Shown: positions 6,728 to 14,498 of the stretch, one piece after another
Layout of the letters: each line of letters begins with the position of its first letter
How positions within the stretch are numbered: the first letter of the stretch is position 1
Assembly (NCBI GenBank): GCA_017543025.1
Contig: JAFYGX010000218.1
Coordinates: 1-17,495 of the forward strand
Length of the DNA: 17,495 bases
Origin: Solobacterium sp.
GTDB lineage: Bacteria > Bacillota_I > Bacilli_A > Erysipelotrichales > Erysipelotrichaceae
Reading direction: 5' to 3'
Program-made: the position numbers and the translations under genes
The notes under the pieces: generated by a model
What the model was told of the DNA's origin: nothing
Seen by the model: only the letters and a program-made list of their open reading frames with translations
Database searches by the model: none

Positions 6728-8318
6728 AATGTTTACTGAAATGATCGGACGCTTCGGCTGCTGAGTCTTCGGACTCTTTTTTCCGGGCAAACCGCTTCTG
6801 CAGCAGACTGAGTATGCGGTTTTTGATGGAAATGAAATCCGGATCCCGGTAATGAAGCAGAATGATCAGCGCATTCGGCAGAATCAGACAGATCACGCCT
6901 TTGACAAGCAGAGCGAAAAACGGTGAAAGCGAGAAGAGAGCGGTGACTTTCCAGGTGATCAGGAAAATCAGAATTCCTTCTGCCCAGTAGCGGGCTGCGG
7001 TTTTGAAATAATGCGCGCTGGATGCCTGAAATCCGTATCTGAATGTGACATAGGGGAAGTACCAGCGGGTTGTTAACATTCTTGAAATAAACGTTGCGAT
7101 CAGAATTCCCTGAACGCCATACAGCTTTCCGAGCGTGACGGACAGGATGATATTGATGACGCCGGTTACGATTGAGATATATTTTCCTTTCGAAAACAAT
7201 CCCATTGTACTTTTGAAGATCGTCACAACGGTTCCCTGCTCTGCGGTATAGAAGTTGAGGCCGGTGATTACGGCAATGGAGAACGACATGACATAAGACA
7301 TGCCGAAGCAGAGCGCGATTACTTCCTGCACCAGCAGAATGAAGCAGCAGGCACACCAGAAGTACATCCAGTAGAAAGCGAAGTGCACTTCATCAAACAG
7401 CCGGATCTTTTTCTCCCGGGAATCCATTGCGTTGACGTTGCCGATGCTTGCGGTGATGCCGTTCTGCACTTTGACAGTAAAGGTGATCAGCGTCGCATAC
7501 ATCAGCGAGTAGTTTGAGTTCAGGCCGGTGCTCGCCAGCCCGCTCAGAGCGGTGATGATGATATTGTCCGTGCTGTTTACAAGCCGTCCGGCAATACTGG
7601 TGATGAAAATATCGCGGATGTTCCGGAACATTCCCTTTCGCTTGGAAGCGGCCAGCGGGCGGATGTCGGTTTCCTTCAGCAGGGGAAACATCCGGTCTGC
7701 CGCCCGTGCGACCAGCACGTTGTATGCGATGGAACAGGCGACCTGAATGATGAGATACAGCAGGAAGTTCCGTGTCAGAAGAAGAATGATGCCCTGGGCG
7801 ATGTTCTGCAGGATGGTAACGCCGGTGTGAATCAGCGTCAGCACATAATTCTGCTGCGATGCGTCAATGATGGAAGATTTGTAGCTGAAGAAGTAACTGA
7901 TGACGGTGTTGAGAAGATAAAGCGCATAGAGCTCATAGACATTCTCTTTGATTCCGGAGCCGATCGGAATCAGCTTCGGTATAAACGGAACGACAAGCAG
8001 GCCGATCAGGCCGATGCCGACGCCGACGAGCATATATGCTTTCCGGTAGAAGTCCATCAGCGATTTGGTCTCTTCCCTGTCGTTGGTGCCGAGCGCCCGA
8101 TAGAGTTCATACGTAATTGCCGAACCGATTCCGAGCTCACCGAGCGAGAGAATGGAAAGCACATTGCCGAAGAGTCCGTTGACGCCAAGATATGCCTCCG
8201 TCAGTGTCCGGACAAAGATCATCCGGCAGACAAAGCTGCTGATAACCTGAATCAGCTGAGCGGCAAGGCCGATCGCTGAGTTTTTGACGGTGTTTTTCGT
8301 TCGCTGTGTAAGGTCCAT
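6726..8318 (-). CDS. wzx: Wzx-type polysaccharide repeat-unit flippase (MATE/MOP superfamily)
   Basis: A 530-residue polytopic membrane protein that would flip undecaprenyl-diphosphate-linked repeat units outward. The N-terminus follows the flippase pattern: NSAIGLAAQLIQVISSF, then IFVRTLTEAYLGVNGLFG, LSLGELGIGSAITYELY and SLMDFYRKAY. About 12-14 hydrophobic segments follow, and the C-terminal 40 residues are charged and cytosolic. The start at 8318 has no clear Shine-Dalgarno, and no better in-frame start precedes the conserved N-terminus. A candidate extended -10 (TGA-TAAAAT, 8395-8387) lies about 70 bases upstream. The gene is alone on the minus strand between two rightward units and would be transcribed separately from the genes whose product it exports. 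Confidence 0.88.
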   Translation of the reverse strand: MDLTQRTKNTVKNSAIGLAAQLIQVISSFVCRMIFVRTLTEAYLGVNGLFGNVLSILSLGELGIGSAITYELYRALGTNDREETKSLMDFYRKAYMLVGVGIGLIGLLVVPFIPKLIPIGSGIKENVYELYALYLLNTVISYFFSYKSSIIDASQQNYVLTLIHTGVTILQNIAQGIILLLTRNFLLYLIIQVACSIAYNVLVARAADRMFPLLKETDIRPLAASKRKGMFRNIRDIFITSIAGRLVNSTDNIIITALSGLASTGLNSNYSLMYATLITFTVKVQNGITASIGNVNAMDSREKKIRLFDEVHFAFYWMYFWCACCFILLVQEVIALCFGMSYVMSFSIAVITGLNFYTAEQGTVVTIFKSTMGLFSKGKYISIVTGVINIILSVTLGKLYGVQGILIATFISRMLTTRWYFPYVTFRYGFQASSAHYFKTAARYWAEGILIFLITWKVTALFSLSPFFALLVKGVICLILPNALIILLHYRDPDFISIKNRILSLLQKRFARKKESEDSAAEASDHFSKH

Positions 8319-8386
8319 AGTAGTATTTTCTGCTTTCTTTCCGCTGTCAGTGTTCAGAAGAATTCATTCTGCACTTCAGCATTCTG

Positions 8387-8395
8387 ATTTTATCA
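8387..8395 (-). promoter_or_regulatory. Candidate extended -10 promoter for the wzx-like gene
   Basis: On the minus strand TGA-TAAAAT forms an extended -10 with start of transcription near 8380 and a leader of about 60 bases. No convincing -35 is visible. The call rests on the motif and its position in the divergent spacer 8319-8554. Confidence 0.4.
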
Positions 8396-8505
8396 GCCTT
8401 CCGCAATGGAAACAGACTTATTTTTCTATAGGGCGAATTGTTTCGCGCTTCCTGACGAAGGGAGATGAGAACACAGATCCAAAACGTGGCGGGGATGCGT
8501 TGTTG

Positions 8506-8514
8506 TGTTAGAAT
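8506..8514 (+). promoter_or_regulatory. Extended -10 promoter for the seven-gene rightward unit
   Basis: TGT-TAGAAT is an extended -10 of the same form as the one before the wzy-like gene, again without a clear -35. The predicted transcript start is near 8521, just before a small hairpin. Confidence 0.5.
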
Positions 8515-8524
8515 GCATACGATA

Positions 8525-8558
8525 CCTGAATGACTTCAGGCCTGAAATGAATATATGA
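8525..8558 (+). promoter_or_regulatory. Leader hairpin and two overlapping mini-ORFs before the GT-B gene
   Basis: CCTGAA (8525-8530) and TTCAGG (8535-8540) form a 6-bp stem, and a second CCTGAA follows at 8541-8546, so TTCAGG could pair either way. A seven-codon frame (8530-8550, six residues plus stop) ends in TGA overlapping the ATG of a three-codon ORF (8547-8558). That ORF's TGA overlaps the gene's own ATG at 8555. No Shine-Dalgarno is visible before any of them. A translational role is speculative. Confidence 0.3.
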
Positions 8559-9838
8559 AGAAACAGAGATGTCTGGTCGTACCTGGGACTTTTCTTCCCT
8601 ACAATGATGTGACGACTCAGCTGGTGTACAAACAGCTGCGTCTTTTGCCATTTCGCTATGATGTCTGCGCACTGGATGGAGAGAAGACGGATCCTTCTTT
8701 CAATGAGAAGCTGAAACGCGATCCGAACTACGCGAAGTTTACAATCGTCGAACCGTATACATACCGGAATGCGACTTTTTCGATAAAAAATCTGAATCTT
8801 GTCAAAGGGCTCAATACGGTAAACGCCTATCTGAACTATGCGATCGGGATGTACAGCGGGCAGGAATATCTTTATACTTCCTCTTTTCCGTGCTATACGA
8901 CCCGTGTCGGAGTGGAACTGAAGAAGCGCAATCCGGATCTGAAATGGATCGCAAGCTTCTCTGATCCGATCAATCACAGTCCGTATAAATATGACAAAGC
9001 GACAATCCGTTCCTATTTTCCGGTTCAGCGGGAGTGCTTCTATATTTACTGTCATTATTATGTCGTGGACAGAGATGAAGCCAATGCATTTGAACAGGCG
9101 GATCTTTTGCTCTTCATCTGCAGGGAGCAGATGGAGTTCATGATCCGTCAGTATATGCGTTATTTTCATGTGATTGATGAATCTTCTCTGCGCCTCAAGT
9201 GTCTGATTGTGCCGCTTTCCTATATTCCGGAGTGGAACAGTCCGGTAGATCAGCCGCAGGAAACGTCCAATGACGTATTTACTCTGGCGCATTTCGGAAG
9301 GATCTATGGCCTGCGCATCATTGAGGAATTCATCTATGCGCTGGATCTTTTCCGGAAGAAACATCCGGAAATTTCGCTTCGGATCGAACAGTACGGAGAA
9401 TTCCGCAGGTCTGACCGGCGTCTGATCCGCCGGCTCGGACTGTCCGATCTGTTTCTTGTCCATGACAAGTTCACATATGAAGTTGGCTATCAGCGCATGG
9501 GAGAAGCGGATGCGGTGCTGCTGTTTGATACGATTCTGCCGGAACACGAGATACAGCCGTATCTGCCGAGCAAGGTGCTCGAGTATTCGCTGCTGAAGAA
9601 AAACGTGCTTGCGGTTACTACGTCGACCAGCCCGGTCTACCGGCTGATGAAAGAGACGGATTCCGTTGTCTGCAGGTATGACAGGAAAGATATCCTGCGG
9701 GGACTGGAGGAAATCATTCTGGAAGGGAAAAGATCACTGATCAATTACTCCTATACCAATGAAGACGCTGTAAGAGAACTGCGAAAGCGGATCGAAGCGC
9801 TGTCGGAATCAGACTCTGACCAGACGCAGATTTCGTGA
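8555..9838 (+). CDS. GT-B-fold glycosyltransferase (GT4-like)
   Basis: A 427-residue cytosolic protein. The N-terminal half has CLVVPGTFLPYNDV, then YTSSFPCYTTRVG and WIASFSDPINHSPY (131-144), as in GT4-like enzymes that bind the acceptor in the N-terminal domain. The C-terminal Rossmann domain starts at TLAHFGRIYGLR (243-254) and includes the donor-binding LPSKVLEYSLLKKNVLAV, with K340 and E343 in the place of the usual K..EY motif. A classical E-x7-E is not obvious. The ATG at 8555 is the only sensible start for this N-terminus, yet it has no Shine-Dalgarno. It heads the seven-gene unit and presumably acts on the lipid-linked intermediate. The sugar transferred cannot be told. Confidence 0.8.
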   Translation: MKKQRCLVVPGTFLPYNDVTTQLVYKQLRLLPFRYDVCALDGEKTDPSFNEKLKRDPNYAKFTIVEPYTYRNATFSIKNLNLVKGLNTVNAYLNYAIGMYSGQEYLYTSSFPCYTTRVGVELKKRNPDLKWIASFSDPINHSPYKYDKATIRSYFPVQRECFYIYCHYYVVDRDEANAFEQADLLLFICREQMEFMIRQYMRYFHVIDESSLRLKCLIVPLSYIPEWNSPVDQPQETSNDVFTLAHFGRIYGLRIIEEFIYALDLFRKKHPEISLRIEQYGEFRRSDRRLIRRLGLSDLFLVHDKFTYEVGYQRMGEADAVLLFDTILPEHEIQPYLPSKVLEYSLLKKNVLAVTTSTSPVYRLMKETDSVVCRYDRKDILRGLEEIILEGKRSLINYSYTNEDAVRELRKRIEALSESDSDQTQIS

Positions 9839-9874
9839 ATCGAGCCGGTAAGGGTTCAGCGGCCGGTGAAAATG

Positions 9875-9883
9875 TGGTATCCT
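9875..9883 (+). promoter_or_regulatory. Weak candidate extended -10 before the initiating transferase gene
   Basis: TGG-TATCCT in the 121-base spacer 9839-9959 could be an internal promoter with start near 9890. It would exclude the upstream in-frame ATG at 9888 and fit the start at 9960. The hexamer matches the consensus poorly. Confidence 0.25.
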
Positions 9884-9959
9884 TTACATGCGCTGTTTCA
9901 TGCTGGACGCAGTCTTTTGTGCTGACAGTAGAGAAAGGCAAAGGCGTATTCTGACGATT

Positions 9960-11342
9960 ATGAAAAAAAGAAGAGTGCTTGCGGTTCTTCTGATGATCAG
10001 CGAAACGGTTATTCTGTTTCTGATGCATCGGGGATCTGTTGTTTCAAAGATTGTGTCATTCCGCAGATATGCATTTATGTATCTGATGCTGGGCGTGATC
10101 TTCGGAAGGTTTAAATGCAATACATCACTGATCTGGGATGAGGCACGCCGGGTAATACTGTGCAACATCTCCTTTTTCCTTGCGACAAACGTCATGAACT
10201 CCCTGAATATGTGGTCGGTTCCGTATATTCTCTGGAACGCCCTTACTACAGCGGTTGTTTCATTCATGTCGATGGTGTTCAACCGCTATTACCGGATCTG
10301 GTTCCGCAAATGGCTGGCCCAGAATGTGCTGGTCGTCGGTACCGGAACGCATACGGATGAACTGCTTTCCGTATATGCACTGAACCGCTTTGCGCTTTCC
10401 CGCATCGTGGGCGTGGTCAACTGCAATCACTCCCGGCTGATTCCGGGTGATTTTACCCAGCCGGTGCTGCCGTTTGAACAGGAAATCATTCCGTTTGACG
10501 CGCTTGAGGACTACCTGAAGGTTCATAAAGTGGATGAAGTTGTCATTGCGCTGCCGGATGCGACCCGCCAGCAGATGCGGGCGGTATACAACGTTGTCAA
10601 TGAATATGTCAGTGTGGTCAAATTCATGCCGCAGGTCAACGGCATTGTGACCTACCAGTCACTGGTGGAAGACTTTGACGGCGTCATTCTGATTTCGTCT
10701 GCGGCCGGACGCATGCATCAGGATGTGCTGGGGCTTGCGCTCAAGCGGATGCTTGATATTCTCGGCGGGCTTGCCGGTGCACTGATTCTTCTGCCGGCGT
10801 CGCTGATCATCAAGATTCAGTTCCTGCTGAGCGGAGATCACAACAGCATCTTCTTCACTCAGGAACGTATCGGGTATCGCGGAAAGACATTCCGGATGCT
10901 GAAATTCCGTTCCATGGTTCCCAATGCAGAGGAAGTGCTTGAACAGCTGATGCAGGAAAATCCGGAAATCCGCAGGGAATATGAAGAAAACAAGAAGCTG
11001 GAACATGATCCGCGGATCACGAAGGTCGGCGAGCGGATCCGCAAATCCTCGGTGGATGAGCTGCCACAGCTGCTGAACGTGCTGATCGGTGATATGTCGC
11101 TGGTCGGACCGCGTCCGTATCTTCCGCGCGAGAAGAAGGATATGGGAAAATATTATGAATCGGTCATCGCCTGCCGTCCGGGTCTTACCGGGATGTGGCA
11201 GACGCATGGCAGAAGCGATACTCCGTTTGCTCAGCGCCTCCGGTTTGATGATTACTATTACCGTAACTGGTCGATCTGGCTTGATTTTACGATTCTGATG
11301 AAGACGTTCCGGGCAGTCAATACAAGCGCCGGGGCAATCTGA
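9960..11342 (+). CDS. Polyprenyl-phosphate sugar-1-phosphate transferase (WbaP/CpsE-type initiating enzyme)
   Basis: It transfers a sugar-1-phosphate from a nucleotide sugar to undecaprenyl phosphate, the first step of repeat-unit assembly at the cytoplasmic membrane. It is 460 residues from the chosen start. Four N-terminal membrane helices are followed by a nucleotide-binding-like domain (VLVVGTGTHTDELL), a further hydrophobic helix, and the bacterial sugar transferase domain. That domain shows ALKRMLDILGG, FFTQERIGYRGKTFRMLKFR, the catalytic Asp-Glu pair in SSVDELPQLLNVL, GDMSLVGPRPYL and CRPGLTGMWQ. An in-frame ATG at 9888 would add 24 polar residues ahead of the first helix. The ATG at 9960, with MKKRR before the helix, is the more natural start, though its ribosome binding site is weak. 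Galactose, glucose or an N-acetyl sugar cannot be decided by eye. Confidence 0.9.
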   Translation: MKKRRVLAVLLMISETVILFLMHRGSVVSKIVSFRRYAFMYLMLGVIFGRFKCNTSLIWDEARRVILCNISFFLATNVMNSLNMWSVPYILWNALTTAVVSFMSMVFNRYYRIWFRKWLAQNVLVVGTGTHTDELLSVYALNRFALSRIVGVVNCNHSRLIPGDFTQPVLPFEQEIIPFDALEDYLKVHKVDEVVIALPDATRQQMRAVYNVVNEYVSVVKFMPQVNGIVTYQSLVEDFDGVILISSAAGRMHQDVLGLALKRMLDILGGLAGALILLPASLIIKIQFLLSGDHNSIFFTQERIGYRGKTFRMLKFRSMVPNAEEVLEQLMQENPEIRREYEENKKLEHDPRITKVGERIRKSSVDELPQLLNVLIGDMSLVGPRPYLPREKKDMGKYYESVIACRPGLTGMWQTHGRSDTPFAQRLRFDDYYYRNWSIWLDFTILMKTFRAVNTSAGAI

Positions 11343-11350
11343 TCGGTTCT

Positions 11351-11366
11351 GGAGGAAGCGGGTTTG
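11351..11366 (+). promoter_or_regulatory. Ribosome binding site deciding a TTG start
   Basis: GGAGG at 11351-11355 is followed after 8 bases by TTG at 11364. The next in-frame ATG would remove the N-terminal Rossmann strand and glycine loop, so TTG is the real start. Confidence 0.75.
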
Positions 11367-12512
11367 AATATTCTGGTCGCACATAATCATTATCAGATTG
11401 CCGGCGGGGAAGATACCGTTTTTGAACGGGAGACCCGTCTGCTGGAAGAATACGGTCACCGTGTTCTTCGTTATGAGCGCTCGAATACAGAACTGAATGA
11501 TCATGGCGTGGCAGCGAAGCTCCTTGCGCCGGCAGAAATGATATGGTCAGAACGGACGGCAGAAGATGTCAGGCGGATCATCCGGATGAACGGAATCGAT
11601 GTCGTTCATGTGCATAATACGTTGCTGCGGATGAGTCCGTCGATTTATTATGCGGCATTAAACGAAGGGATTCCGGTGGTTCAGACCATACATAATTTCC
11701 GGCTGGTCTGTCCGGCCGGCATCTGTTACCGAAACGGCAGGATCTGCGAGGACTGCCTGAACCATGGCCTGCACTGCGCATTGAAGCATTCCTGTTACCG
11801 CGGGAGTAAGGCGCAGACGCTGGCCAGTGTGCTGATGAGTCAGTTTCACCGGGCAACCGGTATTTATAAGAAGCTTCATTATATCTGCCTGACGGAATTC
11901 AACCGGGACATCCTGCTGCGGCAGGGGCAGATCCGGCCGGAACAGATTTTCGTCAAGCCGAATTCTGCAGATGATCCGGGAACTCCGACTCCGTATGAGG
12001 CCCGGAAGGATCAGATTCTGTTTGCCGGCCGGCTGGACGAGTCAAAAGGAATCCGGTTTCTGCTTGAAACCTGGAAGCGTATGAAGACGCATCCGTTTCA
12101 GCTTCTGATCGCCGGAAGCGGGCCGCTGGAAGAAGAATGCCGGGCAATGATCCGGCAGACTGAGATGACAGATGCTGTGATGCTCGGAACGCTGAGCCAT
12201 GAAGCGGTGCTGGCGGTGATGAAGGAATCAAAGGCGCTGGTGCTTCCGACCGAATGGTATGAGGGTCTGCCGATGAGCCTGGTTGAAGCGATGTCGTGCG
12301 GGACTCCGGTGATCGTGCCTGCGATGGGAAATGCCGGGAATATGGTGATCGAAGGCGTGAACGGCTATACCTATGAACCGAAAAATCCGCGTTCCCTGCA
12401 GGAAGCGTTTCAAAAGCCGCTGAATCTTCAGAATGCGGTATACGGCGTGTTCAGGGAAACTATACCGATAATGCAAATCTTGCGGCGCTGGAAGATATCT
12501 ATCAGAAGGTGA
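11364..12512 (+). CDS. GT4-family glycosyltransferase with probable frameshifted C-terminus
   Basis: A 382-residue GT-B enzyme starting at TTG with a good GGAGG. The N-terminal domain has ILVAHNHYQIAGGEDTVFE, DVVHVHN and VVQTIHNFRLVCPAG, followed by a cysteine-rich insert (C121, C128, C131, C138, C144) typical of one GT4 subgroup. The C-terminal domain has ILFAGRLDESKGI (218-230) and the catalytic E300-GLPMSLV-E308 motif. After residue 351 the frame yields an unlikely tail rich in arginine and isoleucine. The +1 frame instead encodes RRVQGNYTDNANLAALEDIY, a normal GT4 ending, and stops in TGA overlapping the next ATG. Adding one A to the AAAA run at 12412-12415 restores a 388-residue protein. 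The missing part is only the C-terminal helix region, so the enzyme may be weakened, inactive or unaffected. Confidence 0.88.
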   Translation: MNILVAHNHYQIAGGEDTVFERETRLLEEYGHRVLRYERSNTELNDHGVAAKLLAPAEMIWSERTAEDVRRIIRMNGIDVVHVHNTLLRMSPSIYYAALNEGIPVVQTIHNFRLVCPAGICYRNGRICEDCLNHGLHCALKHSCYRGSKAQTLASVLMSQFHRATGIYKKLHYICLTEFNRDILLRQGQIRPEQIFVKPNSADDPGTPTPYEARKDQILFAGRLDESKGIRFLLETWKRMKTHPFQLLIAGSGPLEEECRAMIRQTEMTDAVMLGTLSHEAVLAVMKESKALVLPTEWYEGLPMSLVEAMSCGTPVIVPAMGNAGNMVIEGVNGYTYEPKNPRSLQEAFQKPLNLQNAVYGVFRETIPIMQILRRWKISIRR

Positions 12513-12525
12513 AAGGGACAGTGAA

Positions 12526-13668
12526 ATGAAGAAAATCGTATGCATAAACAACATTCCGTCTCCCTACAGCGTCGATCTTTACCGGGAGCTTCAGAATGGC
12601 AGTGAAGACTTTGAATTTCATATCGTCTTTACAAGTGCCGGAGAAGGAAACCGGAACTGGAGCGGCGCAGCGGATGGTCTGGACCATGTGACGATTCTGC
12701 AGTCACGGGTGCTCCGTCTGAAGACGATGCATGATCAGCGGTTTGTTCATTTTCCGGGGAATATTTCCGCCGTGCTGGATCAGATCGATCCGGATGCGGT
12801 GATTGCCAAGGAATACAATCCGTCAGCGCTGAGCAGTCTTGTCTGGTGCAGGCGGAAGAAACGGAAGTATATCCATGTGACGGAAGGGACGCTGCACAGT
12901 GAACGGCATCTGAATCCGGTACAGATACTGGCAAGAAAAGCGGTGATCCGGAATGCGGATCTCTGTATTGCCGCAAGTACGAAGGCAAAGGAAAAACTGC
13001 TGTTCTGGGGATGCAGGGAAGACAGGGCCCGGATTGCGTATCTGACCTTTGATCTTTCAAAGGCAAAACAGATTCCACGCAGTCCGAAGGAAGGCGAACT
13101 GCTGTTTGTCGGCTCCCTGGCAGAGCGCAAAGGCGTTGATCTGCTGATCCGTGCCATTGCGAAACTCGGCATGAACGTGCATCTGACGGTTGCCGGAAAC
13201 GGAAGCGAGGCGGAACAGCGTGCGCTGGAAGCGCTGGCAGAATCCCTTGGCGTCAGCGGGCTGGTGGAATTCACCGGCTATCTGGAAGGAGATGCGCTCT
13301 ATCGCCGTTATGCGGAAGCGTCGATATTTGTACTTCCGACCCGGGAAGACTGCTTTGGCCTGGTACTGCTGGAAGCGTATGCGGCAGGCGTGCCGATCGT
13401 TTCATCGATTTATGCGGACGGGGCTTATGATATTGTGCAGGATGGAATCAACGGAAAACTTGCCGATCCGTACAGTACGTCACAGTTTGCCGGTGCAATC
13501 CGTTCTGTGATGCTGGAGAAGCGGTATGAAGAAGCGGCAGCGAAGAATGACTGCACAAAGTTTGAACTGCGCAGTGTGGCGGCAGTTTATTACGATGCGC
13601 TGTATGCACTGCTGGAAAACAGAGACGTGCAGCCGGATAACAAAATCAGAGAAGGAGAAAACCTATGA
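12526..13668 (+). CDS. GT4-family glycosyltransferase
   Basis: A 380-residue GT-B transferase of the cytosolic assembly pathway. It has the N-terminal IVCINNIPSPYSVDLYREL typical of transferases starting with a proline-rich PSPY turn, AKEYNPSALSSL (94-105), and HVTEGTLHS where many relatives bind the acceptor. The second domain begins at LLFVGSLAERKGVDLLI (192-208), followed by VAGNGSE and the donor-site region E274-DCFGLVLLE283, with GVPIVSS after it. AAGG lies about ten bases before the ATG. The intact reading frame of the upstream gene would overlap this start by ATGA, and its own TGA overlaps the LicD start in the same way, so translation is probably coupled. The donor sugar is unknown. 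Confidence 0.9.
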   Translation: MKKIVCINNIPSPYSVDLYRELQNGSEDFEFHIVFTSAGEGNRNWSGAADGLDHVTILQSRVLRLKTMHDQRFVHFPGNISAVLDQIDPDAVIAKEYNPSALSSLVWCRRKKRKYIHVTEGTLHSERHLNPVQILARKAVIRNADLCIAASTKAKEKLLFWGCREDRARIAYLTFDLSKAKQIPRSPKEGELLFVGSLAERKGVDLLIRAIAKLGMNVHLTVAGNGSEAEQRALEALAESLGVSGLVEFTGYLEGDALYRRYAEASIFVLPTREDCFGLVLLEAYAAGVPIVSSIYADGAYDIVQDGINGKLADPYSTSQFAGAIRSVMLEKRYEEAAAKNDCTKFELRSVAAVYYDALYALLENRDVQPDNKIREGENL

Positions 13669-14498
13669 CAGAAGCACTGACATTGCGTGAAGTACAGAAT
13701 GCGGAGCTTGAGATTCTGGTGAAATTTGATCAGTTCTGCACGGAGAATAACCTCCATTATGTGCTGTATTACGGCACGCTGCTGGGGGCTGCCCGTCATC
13801 AGGGCTTTATTCCGTGGGATGACGACATTGATGTCGCAATGCCGCGGCCGGATTATGACCGGTTTCTGAAGCTTTATTATGAAGACGGGAAATCAATCGG
13901 AGATAATCTCTATGTTCTGAGCGGCGAACGGGATGATGACTTCGCATTTGCCTATGCGAAGGTAGCGCGCCTTGACAGCGAGATTCTGCCGGAATCGAGA
14001 CTTTATGAACATGAAGGAGAAGGGATCTGGATTGACGTCTTCCCGATTGACGGCTTCCCGGCTGATGAAGCGGAACGTACCGCCTATCTCGAAAAACTCG
14101 GAGAATACCGGCGCAATATCGGCCGTTCGATTACCATCCCGGGTACTGTACGGGGAAAGGAACCCGTCTGGAAAGCAGCGGCTCGGATCCCGGCGGTACT
14201 GTATGCCCGCATGATGGGATATCGGAAATACCGGGATGAACTGATGAAGCTTGCCCGTTCCTACCCGTATGAAACCAGTGAATATGTCGGTCTTGCGACA
14301 TGGAATGACAATTCGCCGGCGCTGGTCATGAAGAAGTCGGAATTTGAGAAATATATCCGGATGCCGTTTGAAGGACATCAGTTCCCGGCATTTGAAGACT
14401 ATAACGATTTCTGTACCAGGCGGTACGGCGCAAATTATATGGAACTGCCGCCGGAATCGGTACGGCAGAGCCATTACATCAGGGCAAAGCTGAAATGA
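13665..14498 (+). CDS. LicD-family phosphotransferase
   Basis: LicD-family proteins are nucleotidyltransferase-fold enzymes. The best known move phosphocholine from CDP-choline to teichoic acid or lipopolysaccharide sugars, and others move other alditol or amine phosphates. This one is 277 residues, the usual length. It opens with LREVQNAELEIL and has YGTLLGAARHQGFIPWDDD (36-54) and D56, the metal-binding aspartates of the family, then VAMPRPDYDRF. WIDVFPIDGFP follows at about 124-134. AAGGAG lies just before the ATG, which overlaps the previous stop by ATGA, and its own stop overlaps the next gene the same way. Its place among the transferases indicates that the polymer carries a phospho-substituent. 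No choline uptake or CDP-choline genes are in the window, so the group added is open. Confidence 0.9.
   Translation: MTEALTLREVQNAELEILVKFDQFCTENNLHYVLYYGTLLGAARHQGFIPWDDDIDVAMPRPDYDRFLKLYYEDGKSIGDNLYVLSGERDDDFAFAYAKVARLDSEILPESRLYEHEGEGIWIDVFPIDGFPADEAERTAYLEKLGEYRRNIGRSITIPGTVRGKEPVWKAAARIPAVLYARMMGYRKYRDELMKLARSYPYETSEYVGLATWNDNSPALVMKKSEFEKYIRMPFEGHQFPAFEDYNDFCTRRYGANYMELPPESVRQSHYIRAKLK

Noticed and set aside
8284..8511. A 75-codon + strand frame in the 8319-8554 spacer
   Set aside because: It begins inside the antisense of wzx and overlaps the promoter at 8506-8514. No motif or ribosome binding site was seen.
8426..9547. A 373-codon open frame on the minus strand inside the GT-B gene
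   Set aside because: It is antisense to a well-supported glycosyltransferase, rich in Ile, Arg, His and Gln without any motif, and has no ribosome binding site. This is a shadow produced by codon bias.
9888..9959. Longer start for the initiating transferase
   Set aside because: It would add 24 polar residues before the first membrane helix, has no ribosome binding site and lies at a possible transcript start. The ATG at 9960 gives the usual basic N-terminus and helix.
10659..11504. A 281-codon minus-strand frame across the initiating transferase and next GT4 gene
   Set aside because: It spans the junction of two confirmed + strand genes with clear catalytic motifs and has no domain of its own.
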